Notes under the pieces: model-generated | What the model saw: only the letters and a program-made list of their open reading frames with translations | Told to the model about the DNA's origin: nothing | Database searches by the model: none | Shown here: piece by piece, positions 3,642 to 10,000 of the stretch | Numbering within the stretch: position 1 is the first letter of the stretch | Layout: every line of letters begins with the position of its first letter | Program-made: the position numbers and the translations under genes | From: Magnetospirillum sp. | Lineage (GTDB): Bacteria > Pseudomonadota > Alphaproteobacteria > Rhodospirillales > Magnetospirillaceae | Assembly: GCA_020217035.1 (NCBI GenBank) | Contig: JAIWOG010000113.1 | Coordinates: forward strand, 1-10,000 | Direction of reading: 5' to 3' | Length of the DNA stretch: 10,000 nt

Positions 3642-6449
3642 ATGGCCCTGACCCTTGGACTCAACACAGCGCTTTCCGGACTGCTGACCAGCCAGCGGGC
3701 GCTGGACACCATCGCCCAGAACGTCACCAACGTGAACACGCCCGGCTACGTCCGCAAGGTGATGAACCAGGAAAGCCGCGTGCTCAACGGCAACGGCGCC
3801 GGCGTGCAGGTGGGCTCGATCAGCCGCATGGTCAACGAGGGCCTGCTGAAGGACATCCGCAAGCAAAGCGCCAACCTGGGCAAGCTTGAGGTGGAAAACA
3901 GCTATTACCCGCGCATCGACGATTTGTTCGGCAACGTCGCCGACAATTCGTCCATCGCCCACAAGATGAACGACCTTTACGAAGCGTTCGAATTGCTGGG
4001 CACCCAGGTGAACAAGCCGTCGGTGCAATGGTCCACCGTGCAGGCGGGTCAGGACGTGGCCGACCTTCTGGGGCGCATGACCGACCAGTTGCAGTCGCTG
4101 CGACTGGAAGCCGACCGCGAGATCGAATACACCGTCCGCCTGATCAACGACAAGCTGACCGACATCCACGACCTGAACCAGAAGATCGTCAAGAACTCGG
4201 CGGTGGCCACCGGCACCACCGACCTGGAAGACAAGCGCGACAAGGCGATGACCGACCTGTCGCAATTGATCGACATCCAGTACTACAAGCGCCAAGACAA
4301 CTCGATGATCGTCTACACCACCTCGGGCGAGATGTTGGTGGACAACCAGGACCAGCCGCTTTCCTATACCGCCAACTCGCAGATCGACACCTGGATGACC
4401 GCCGCCGGCGGCCAGTTCAACAAGATCTCGGTGGAAGGCGGAACCGACGATCTGGGGTCGCTGGTCACCGGCGGCAAGCTGAAGGCGCTGCTGGACATCC
4501 GCGACAAGACGGTCACCGACCTGCAATCGTCCCTGGACGAAATGGCCCAGACCATGGCCGAGGAAGTGAACAAGGCCCATAATCGCGGCACCTCGTTCCC
4601 CAATCCGTCCTATCGCTATGAAGGCACCCGGACCTTCGCCAAGCAGGGCAACATCGTCCCCAACGCCGCCGACACCACTTTGGACATCTATTTCGGCGCC
4701 ACCACCATCTCGCCGGCGACCACCGCCATCGCCGCCAACGCCACCAATCCGTGGCAATCAACCTTCACTTCCGCCGCCGGCACCTATTCGGCGCTGTCGG
4801 CCGGCGACACCTTCTCGGTATCCGGCGCCGAGGACACCGCCAACAACGGCACCTACAAGGTGGTCAGCGTCGCCGGCGGCGGCGCCAGCGTCACCGTGGA
4901 AAAGGTCAACCCGCACCAGACCATCCAATTGTCGGGGACCGAGGACGTGGTCATCGCGGTGTTCGGAAGTGACGGCAAGGAATTGCAGCAAACCACGCTG
5001 AACACCATCATGCAGACCAATTTTTCCGGTTCCTACACCGCCGCCACGGTGGGAACCGGACGGTCGCTGTCGGATTTCGGCGCCAAGGGCAGCCGCGACC
5101 AATGGAGCATCAACGAAGTCAGCGCCCACGTGGAAGCCTGGCTCAGCGCCCAGGGCTACACCAGTGCCAGCGTCAATCTGGACAGCGACGGCAAGATGGT
5201 GATGGACTTGGGCGTCTCCGACAAGTCGTTGGTGTTCCGCGACCAGGCGACCAGCACCGACGGCGCCGACGCCACCGACGCCACCATCCAGTTCGACGTG
5301 GACGGCGACGGCGCCGTCGATCAGACCATCAAGGGTTTCGCCAATTTCTTCGGCCTGAACGACTTCTTCGTCAACACCAACCAGAATTCGATCCAGGATT
5401 CGGACATCGTCGCCAGCACCTTCAAGACCAATGTCGGCCGCGACCTGAAGATTCTGGACGAATCGGGCCAGTTGGGACCGACCATCTCGATCCCCGCCAA
5501 CTCGTCCCTGGAAAAAATTGCCGAGTACATCAACCGCTTCAGCCGCACCACCGATTCGACGCTGCTGAGCCAAGCGCAGACCAGCTTCACCCTGACCAGC
5601 GCCGCCACCATCACCGTGTCCAACGGGTCGAGCACGGCGGCCAGCACCACCGTCGGCCCCGGCGCGGTGACCTTGGAAGAGATCGCCGGCAAGCTGACCC
5701 AAGGCTCGGTGGTGGCCACCGTGGTGCAGGACGGCGCCGGCTACCGCCTGCGCCTGCACAGCACCCAGGGCCACGAGCTGACGGTTTCCTTCTCGGGCGG
5801 CGCCACCAGCACCGGCACGCTGGAAACCGCCCTGAACATGGAAAAGATGCAATTGGTCAGCGCCGCCGTGGTTCCCGAAGGGGCGGGTCAGCGCCTGCGT
5901 CTGGTCCAGGCCGAGAACAAGGAATTGTTCCTGTCCTCGACACTGGACGTCAACAGCAACAACCTGCTGACCGACTTGGGAATGAAGCCGGCCGCCACCC
6001 GCACCGCCGGCAACCTGACGGTGCGCGACGACCTGCTGGCCGGCCCGGAAAAGTTGGGCCGCGGCCAAATGCAGTGGAACGCCGACGTGGCCGGCTATTA
6101 TGTCTCGGAAGGCGACAACACCGCCGCCCTGGCCATCGCCGACGCCATGAACGCCAAGCGGGCGATGAGCAGCGCCGGCGGCCTTTACAGCGGCAATTAC
6201 AACCTGTCCGAATACGCCGCTGCCGCCATTTCCCTGGTGGCCAACGACGCCGGACATTCCGCCAGCCAGTTGGAATACCAAAAGGCGCTGAACGAATCCC
6301 TGGACTTCCAGAACACCTCGTTCAGCGGCGTCAACCTGGACGAAGAGGTGTCGTCCATGATTGACTATCAGCAAGCGTACTCGGCCACGGCCAAGGTGAT
6401 TACCGTTCTCCAGGAAATGCTGGAAACGCTCACCAACATGATTAACTGA
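3642..6449 (+). CDS. flgK: Hook-filament junction protein FlgK (HAP1), unusually long
   Basis: FlgK forms the first junction ring between hook and filament after type III export. The N-terminus has the rod/hook signature (LNTALSGLLTSQRALDTIAQNVTNVNTPGYVRK, split at 7-20 and 21-39), and the C-terminus has the matching helix (SFSGVNLDEEVSSMIDYQQ at 893-911, then AYSATAKVITVLQEMLETL). At 935 residues it is far longer than the 547 of E. coli. The extra length lies in the middle: a Gly/Thr-rich beta module at about 371-421 that also occurs in FlgL, a DVDGDGAVD acidic loop at 552-560, and two or three units resembling the flagellin hook IN motif at about 600-781. The start at 3642 is chosen because GGAG lies 7 bases upstream and the family begins MALTLGLN; the frame is open further upstream only within flgN. 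flgL follows after 11 bases. Confidence 0.97.
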   Translation: MALTLGLNTALSGLLTSQRALDTIAQNVTNVNTPGYVRKVMNQESRVLNGNGAGVQVGSISRMVNEGLLKDIRKQSANLGKLEVENSYYPRIDDLFGNVADNSSIAHKMNDLYEAFELLGTQVNKPSVQWSTVQAGQDVADLLGRMTDQLQSLRLEADREIEYTVRLINDKLTDIHDLNQKIVKNSAVATGTTDLEDKRDKAMTDLSQLIDIQYYKRQDNSMIVYTTSGEMLVDNQDQPLSYTANSQIDTWMTAAGGQFNKISVEGGTDDLGSLVTGGKLKALLDIRDKTVTDLQSSLDEMAQTMAEEVNKAHNRGTSFPNPSYRYEGTRTFAKQGNIVPNAADTTLDIYFGATTISPATTAIAANATNPWQSTFTSAAGTYSALSAGDTFSVSGAEDTANNGTYKVVSVAGGGASVTVEKVNPHQTIQLSGTEDVVIAVFGSDGKELQQTTLNTIMQTNFSGSYTAATVGTGRSLSDFGAKGSRDQWSINEVSAHVEAWLSAQGYTSASVNLDSDGKMVMDLGVSDKSLVFRDQATSTDGADATDATIQFDVDGDGAVDQTIKGFANFFGLNDFFVNTNQNSIQDSDIVASTFKTNVGRDLKILDESGQLGPTISIPANSSLEKIAEYINRFSRTTDSTLLSQAQTSFTLTSAATITVSNGSSTAASTTVGPGAVTLEEIAGKLTQGSVVATVVQDGAGYRLRLHSTQGHELTVSFSGGATSTGTLETALNMEKMQLVSAAVVPEGAGQRLRLVQAENKELFLSSTLDVNSNNLLTDLGMKPAATRTAGNLTVRDDLLAGPEKLGRGQMQWNADVAGYYVSEGDNTAALAIADAMNAKRAMSSAGGLYSGNYNLSEYAAAAISLVANDAGHSASQLEYQKALNESLDFQNTSFSGVNLDEEVSSMIDYQQAYSATAKVITVLQEMLETLTNMIN
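4752..4904 (+). repeat. Beta module in FlgK, copy 1 of 3 in the window
   Basis: FlgK residues 371-421 have the pattern AGDTFSVSG, then NNGTYKVVSV, then VTVEKV. The same order (x-G-x-x-F/I-x-V/A-S/A-G, about six residues, N-N/D-G/Q-x-Y-x-V, then T/I-x-V) occurs twice in FlgL. It is protein-level similarity in the variable central region, not a DNA repeat. Confidence 0.6.
5706..5984 (+). repeat. Tandem internal repeat in FlgK, hook-IN-like
   Basis: FlgK residues 689-733 (SVVATVVQDGAGYRLRL ... LETALNM) and 739-781 (LVSAAVVPEGAGQRLRL ... LLTDLGM) align end to end: V-x-x-x-V-V-x-x-G-A-G-x-R-L-R-L, then 20 to 25 variable residues, then L-x-x-x-L-x-M. The spacing and style resemble the flagellin hook IN motif of FliD and other hook-associated proteins. 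Confidence 0.55.
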
Positions 6450-6460
6450 CGGAGGGTGCC

Positions 6461-7966
6461 ATGACCCGCGTTGCCACTTATGGCTCCAACCAGCTGTACC
6501 TGTCGCGCATCACCGCGCTGAACGAGCGTATCAACAAGCTGACCACCCAGGTCGTCACCGAGAAGAAGTCGCCCAACTACACCGGCATCGCCGCCGACAG
6601 CAACCGGCTGATCAATTTCGAGAACGAAAAGGCCCGGTCGGAAGCCTTCATCAAGAACAACGACTCGATCCAGACCACCATCAACCTGGCCAGCGTGTCG
6701 CTGACAGCGGTGGAAAGCACCATGAAGACCTTCCGCGACCGCCTGGATAACTTCCGCACCAACAAGAACCGTACCCAGCAAGACGTCGAGGCGATCCAGA
6801 ACCTGGCCTTCCAGTCGATGATCGACATGCAGTCCTACCTGTCCAGCACGGCCGACGGCAAGTATCTGTTCTCGGGCGGTCTGGTATCGCAGGAACCGGT
6901 GCAGTTGCCGGCGTCCACCCGTTCGGGCTTCACCGACATCTATGACGGCTTTTCCGTCACCTATCCCACCACCCGCGACGCCCACATGCTGGAAACGGCG
7001 ACCAAGACCGCCACCACCGGCAACCTGACCTTCAACGCCGCCACCGGCACCATCACCGCCGCCAATGCCGGCACCCTGGCCGACTTCCCGGTGGGAACCC
7101 GGATCACCGCGTCGGGGGCCTCGGCGTCCAACAACCAGACCTACACCGTGGTGGCCAACACCGGCACCCAGATCAAGGTGTCGCGCCTGACCACCGAGGG
7201 CCCGACGGCGGCCACCATCAGCTATTACAACACCGGGGACGAAGCCCACGTCCAGACCCTGAACGGCAATTTGACCTTCACCCCGGGCACCGACACCATC
7301 CAGGTGTCTTCCGCCACCGGCTTTTCCGTGGGCCAGGTGTTCAGCGTCGCCGGCACCACCAGCAACGACGGCAGCTACAAGGTCAGTTCCATCACCGCCG
7401 GCCCGCCCGACACCATCACCGTGGAAAGCGTCAAGGTGGGCGCCACCGAAACCGTCGCCGCCACCCTGACCGCCGAATCCTGGTACAAGGGCGACAACAT
7501 TTCCATCGAACAACGCATCGACCAGGACCGCACGGTGTCGGTGGGCATCTTCGCGTCCGACCCCGCCTTCGAAAAGGCGTTCCGCGCCATGGGCTTGATC
7601 GCCCAGGGGCAGTACGGCACCGCCGGCGGCCTGGAAAACAACCTGGATCGCGTGGACGACGCCCTGTACCTGATCCGCGACGCCATGTTGCATCCGGCCG
7701 GCAACGTCGCCCCCTTCGGTAGCGAGGAAGCCAGCGACCTGGAATCGGTGCTGTCGCAACTGGGCACCACGCAAAGCCTGATCAACACCAAGAGCGAAAA
7801 GCACAAATCCTATATCAGCTTCTTGGACGACCGCATCATCGCCATGGAAAACGTCGACAAGAACGAAGCCATCACCTTGCTGCTGGACGACCAGCGAGCC
7901 CTGGAGGCCGGCTACCAGACCCTGGCCAAGGTGCGCGAAATGTCGCTGATCAACTTCCTGCAATAG
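6461..7966 (+). CDS. flgL: Hook-filament junction protein FlgL (HAP3), unusually long
   Basis: FlgL forms the second junction ring, between FlgK and flagellin, and is exported by the flagellar type III system. Its flagellin-like N-terminal helices (MTRVATYGSNQLYLSRI, ALNERINKLTTQV, and YLSSTADGKYLFSGG at about 126-140) and C-terminal helix (SLINTKSEKHKSYISFLDD, then GYQTLAKVREMSLINFLQ) are both complete. Total length is 501 residues against 317 in E. coli. The surplus is a pair of Thr/Gly/Ala-rich beta modules at about 187-256 and 269-345, each opening with GNLTF; one related module lies in FlgK. After them the usual core returns (RIDQDRTVSVGIFASDPAFEKAFRAM). GGAGGG at 6451-6456 is a good ribosome site for ATG 6461. 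It ends the operon; the last 17 bases overlap the convergent gene on the other strand. Confidence 0.96.
   Translation: MTRVATYGSNQLYLSRITALNERINKLTTQVVTEKKSPNYTGIAADSNRLINFENEKARSEAFIKNNDSIQTTINLASVSLTAVESTMKTFRDRLDNFRTNKNRTQQDVEAIQNLAFQSMIDMQSYLSSTADGKYLFSGGLVSQEPVQLPASTRSGFTDIYDGFSVTYPTTRDAHMLETATKTATTGNLTFNAATGTITAANAGTLADFPVGTRITASGASASNNQTYTVVANTGTQIKVSRLTTEGPTAATISYYNTGDEAHVQTLNGNLTFTPGTDTIQVSSATGFSVGQVFSVAGTTSNDGSYKVSSITAGPPDTITVESVKVGATETVAATLTAESWYKGDNISIEQRIDQDRTVSVGIFASDPAFEKAFRAMGLIAQGQYGTAGGLENNLDRVDDALYLIRDAMLHPAGNVAPFGSEEASDLESVLSQLGTTQSLINTKSEKHKSYISFLDDRIIAMENVDKNEAITLLLDDQRALEAGYQTLAKVREMSLINFLQ
7019..7228 (+). repeat. Beta module in FlgL, copy 2 of 3 in the window
   Basis: FlgL residues 187-256 start GNLTFNAATGTITAA, continue VGTRITASGASASNNQTYTV, and end with IKVSRL and a short tail. 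They align with the next FlgL module and with FlgK 371-421. Confidence 0.6.
7265..7495 (+). repeat. Beta module in FlgL, copy 3 of 3 in the window
   Basis: FlgL residues 269-345 start GNLTFTPGTDTIQVSS, continue VGQVFSVAGTTSNDGSYKVS and then TITVESVKVG. The shared GNLTF opening and the same order of strands suggest duplication within the gene followed by divergence. Confidence 0.6.
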
Positions 7967-8654
7967 GCGGGTCGGGCAGGTCGAACAACGGCCGCAACTC
8001 CAACAGCGCGTCGTCGATCACCCAGGGCACCGCCTGGGCGAAGGTGTCCAGGATGACGATGGCGTTGACCACCACGTCCTTCTTGAAGGCGGCGCGGATG
8101 CGGTCGGCCATGGTCAGGTTGACGTCGGCCACCGCCGCGTAGCGCGCCTGCAACCCGGCCACCCCCACCAGCTTGTCGCCCTGGCCGCCCGCCCGCAGGT
8201 ATTCTCCCAGCAGATGGATGGACAAAGCCCGGAACAAGGTTTCCTGTTCGCTGGCGAAGGGCAGGTGAAAACGGGCCATGGGCCGGAAGAAATCCAGATG
8301 CGGGCAGCCCGAGGTGGCGCCCACCAATCCCAGGATCGAGGCCATGGCGGCCTGCAAGGGTTGTTTCGAGATGATGCGGCGGGAACCAGCCTGCACCTCG
8401 ACCTCGGCGACCTCATAGGAATAAAAGCGGTCGAATTCGTGCACGAACCCCGCCAAGGCCCGCGCCAGGGGACAGTGCGGATGGGTTCGCTTGTCCAACG
8501 GACAATGTGGGCAAATGTGGAAATCCAGCGCCGTCCAGGCTTCGACTCCCTGGATTGCTGGCGGGCGCAGCAGGAAGGTCTGGTCGTCGAATTCCAACAC
8601 CACGCTTTCGTGGACACCATCGGGAAGGTGGAAGGTGTAACGTATTTCGGCCAT
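7950..8654 (-). CDS. Conserved protein of unknown function with Cys/His motifs (resembles DUF6901)
   Basis: A 234-residue, apparently cytoplasmic protein whose function I do not know. It has a beta-rich N-terminus (IRYTFHLPDGVHESVVLEF). A Cys/His cluster follows, HICPHCPLDKRTHPHCPLA at 46-64 (C48, C51, C61; H46, H50, H58, H60). Next is a second conserved-looking block, TSGCPHLDFFRPMARFHLP at 114-132 (C117, H119, H130). The rest is helical, ending LRPLFDLPDPP. The cysteines and histidines could bind metal or iron-sulphur, but this is inference. From memory it resembles the family catalogued as DUF6901, not certain. The start at 8654 is supported by GGAG 6 bases upstream; the open frame continues upstream without support. 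It is convergent with flgL, overlapping it by 17 bases, and divergent from the transporter at 8760. It is transcribed against the flagellar operon, so a flagellar role is not implied. Confidence 0.8.
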   Translation of the reverse strand: MAEIRYTFHLPDGVHESVVLEFDDQTFLLRPPAIQGVEAWTALDFHICPHCPLDKRTHPHCPLARALAGFVHEFDRFYSYEVAEVEVQAGSRRIISKQPLQAAMASILGLVGATSGCPHLDFFRPMARFHLPFASEQETLFRALSIHLLGEYLRAGGQGDKLVGVAGLQARYAAVADVNLTMADRIRAAFKKDVVVNAIVILDTFAQAVPWVIDDALLELRPLFDLPDPPIAGS

Positions 8655-8759
8655 TCCCTGCTCCGGCTTGCCAAATCCTCCCGACCGCGTCCAAGCTACA
8701 CGATTGGCCCCAAGAATGCAGCCGTTGGCGGCATGCGCCCGCCAAGCCGGAGATCGAGC
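8655..8759. other. Short divergent intergenic region with a 7-bp inverted repeat
   Basis: This 105-base gap must carry the start signals of both neighbouring genes, but I see no convincing -35/-10 pair on either strand. TTGGCGG (8725-8731) and CCGCCAA (8739-8745) form an inverted repeat around CATGCGC, ending 3 bases before the GGAG ribosome site of the transporter gene. A GC-rich hairpin there could lower ribosome access, or the repeat could be an operator. Confidence 0.4.
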
Positions 8760-10000
8760 ATGCAGGACCCCACTTTCCATCTGTTGGCACGGCGCCGCTT
8801 CCTGCCCTTGTTCGTCAGCCAGTTCCTGGGCGCCGCCAACGACAATTTCTTCAAGAACGCCCTGGTCATCCTGGTCATCTACCGGCTGGGCAGCGAGTCG
8901 GGGACGGCGCCGCAAGTGCTGGCCACCGTCGCCGCCGGGCTGTTCATCCTGCCCTATTTCCTGTTTTCCGCCACCGCCGGCCAACTGGCCGACCGTCACG
9001 AAAAATCACGGCTGATGAAATGGTGGAAGGCGGCGGAAATCGTCATCGCCGCCTTGGGCGCCTGGGCCCTGGTCAGCCACAACGTGGCCTTGATGCTGAC
9101 CGCCTTGTTCCTGCTGGGGCTGCAATCCACCTTCACCAGCCCGATCAAATACGCGGTGCTGCCGGAATATCTGCGCGACGACGAATTGCTTGGCGGCAAC
9201 GCCCTGATCGAGGGCGGCACCTTCCTGGCCATCCTGTTGGGCACCATCGCCGGCGGCACCCTGGTGCTGGTGGAAAACGGCACCGCCTTGGTGGGCTGGG
9301 CCATGCTGGTGCTGGCGATCTTGGGCTTTGGCGCCAGCCTGGCCCTGCCCCGCGCCCATGGCGGCGCCCCCACGGTCACGGTGGACTGGAACCTGGCCGC
9401 CGGCACCATGGGGCTTTACCGTCTGGTCCGCCACAAACGCGACCTGTTCTCGTCGGTGCTGGGGATTTCCTGGTTCTGGCTGGTGGGCGCCACCTACCTG
9501 TCGCAGTTCCCGGCCTTCGCCAAGGACGTGCTGATGGCCGACGAACACGTGGTGACCTTGATGCTGACCATGTTCTCGGTGGGCATCGGCTTGGGCTCGG
9601 TGCTGTGCGGATATCTGCTGAAGGGCGAGGTGTCGGCCCGTCACGTGCCCTTCGCCGCCCTGGCCATGACGCTTTTTGGCGTGGATCTTTACTTCGCCGC
9701 CGCCCCCGCCGCCGGGGGCGCCGGTCTGGCCAGCCTGTCCGATTTCCTGTCCCGGCCGCAATCGTGGCGGCTGTTGGCTGATTTGTTGCTGTTCGCCATC
9801 GCCGGCGGCGTCTACATCGTGCCGCTTTACGCCATCTTGCAGGCCCATAGCGACGAATCGGTGCGCTCGCGCGTGGTCGCCGCCAACAACCTGGTCAATG
9901 CCGGCTTCATGGTCGCCGGCGCCGTGGTCAGCGCCCTTTTGCTGAGCTTGGGCCTGACCCCCACCGACTTGTTCCTGACCCTCGCCCTGGCCAATCTGGC
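8760..10000 (+). CDS. MFS transporter, LplT-like lysophospholipid flippase domain (3' end outside window)
   Basis: From ATG 8760, 413 codons stay open to the window edge. The product is a polytopic membrane protein with about 11 hydrophobic segments visible and the LplT family signatures: SQFLGAANDNFFKNALVILV (20-39), the MFS motif-A variant GQLADRHEKSRLMKW (74-88), and STFTSPIKYAVLPEYL (123-138) followed by LLGGNALIEGGTFLAILLGT (143-162). LplT moves lysophospholipids across the inner membrane for re-acylation. In many alphaproteobacteria this domain is fused to the acyltransferase and acyl-ACP synthetase domains of Aas, and the closeness of the N-terminus to those proteins suggests a fusion here, but the rest is not visible. 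GGAG at 8749-8752, 7 bases upstream, supports the start. Family confidence is high; the substrate and the fusion are inferred. Confidence 0.85.
   Translation, partial: MQDPTFHLLARRRFLPLFVSQFLGAANDNFFKNALVILVIYRLGSESGTAPQVLATVAAGLFILPYFLFSATAGQLADRHEKSRLMKWWKAAEIVIAALGAWALVSHNVALMLTALFLLGLQSTFTSPIKYAVLPEYLRDDELLGGNALIEGGTFLAILLGTIAGGTLVLVENGTALVGWAMLVLAILGFGASLALPRAHGGAPTVTVDWNLAAGTMGLYRLVRHKRDLFSSVLGISWFWLVGATYLSQFPAFAKDVLMADEHVVTLMLTMFSVGIGLGSVLCGYLLKGEVSARHVPFAALAMTLFGVDLYFAAAPAAGGAGLASLSDFLSRPQSWRLLADLLLFAIAGGVYIVPLYAILQAHSDESVRSRVVAANNLVNAGFMVAGAVVSALLLSLGLTPTDLFLTLALANL

Noticed and set aside
4680..5700. Many GCC/ACC-rich short DNA repeats in flgK
   Set aside because: They reflect Ala/Thr/Gly-rich protein sequence in a GC-rich genome, not a DNA repeat array or CRISPR.
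4758..6374. Long open frame on the minus strand (538 codons) opposite flgK
   Set aside because: Its composition is extremely rich in Gly, Val, His and Gln with no recognisable motif, as expected for the mirror of GC-rich codons. flgK on the other strand is certain.
6368..7963. Minus-strand open frame of 531 codons opposite all of flgL
   Set aside because: Same mirror-frame composition, no ribosome site, no family motif; flgL is unambiguous.
8655..8999. N-terminal extension of the unknown minus-strand gene up to 8999
   Set aside because: It would overlap the start of the well-supported transporter gene and reads as low-complexity shadow sequence.

Overview
The window is GC-rich, densely coding bacterial chromosome that looks like an alphaproteobacterium, most likely a Rhodospirillales member of the Magnetospirillum/Phaeospirillum type. 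The reasons are an alphaproteobacterial one-cysteine DksA, the class II flagellar regulator FliX (so far an alphaproteobacterial protein) beside flgI, and very long FlgK and FlgL proteins. The genus is my inference from remembered gene order and protein style, not a search result.

Layout, left to right. (1) Positions 1-298, minus strand: the start of a soluble methyl-accepting chemotaxis protein that runs off the left edge. A short AT-rich leader follows, with a candidate promoter, two inverted repeats and a strong terminator. (2) 477-893, minus: dksA, with a clear sigma70-type promoter. (3) 1008-1445, minus: fliX. (4) 1446-1689: the divergent fliX/flgI control region. It holds a near-consensus sigma54 (-24/-12) promoter for flgI, a 15-bp palindrome about 100 bp upstream of the predicted transcription start (where a sigma54 activator would sit), and a weak IHF-like site between them. 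(5) 1690-7966, plus: a tight operon flgI-flgJ-flgN-flgK-flgL encoding the P-ring, the rod-binding protein, a FlgN-type chaperone and the two hook-filament junction proteins. (6) 7950-8654, minus: an uncharacterised 234-residue protein with Cys/His motifs, convergent with flgL and overlapping it by 17 bp. (7) 8760 to the right edge, plus: an MFS transporter of the lysophospholipid-transporter (LplT) type, probably the N-terminal part of a larger Aas-like protein.

How the genes fit together: the centre is a late flagellar gene set. In Caulobacter, FliX governs the sigma54 activator FlbD, which switches on late genes such as flgI. Here fliX sits back to back with a flgI gene that has a sigma54 promoter, so the same circuit is plausible. 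FlgN would hold FlgK and FlgL for export, and the chemotaxis protein fits a motile cell. The most unusual feature is that FlgK and FlgL both carry extra surface-type beta modules of one apparent family (one copy in FlgK, two in FlgL), which makes both proteins much longer than their enterobacterial counterparts. I found no mobile element, CRISPR array, tRNA or rRNA, and no clearly undescribed system.
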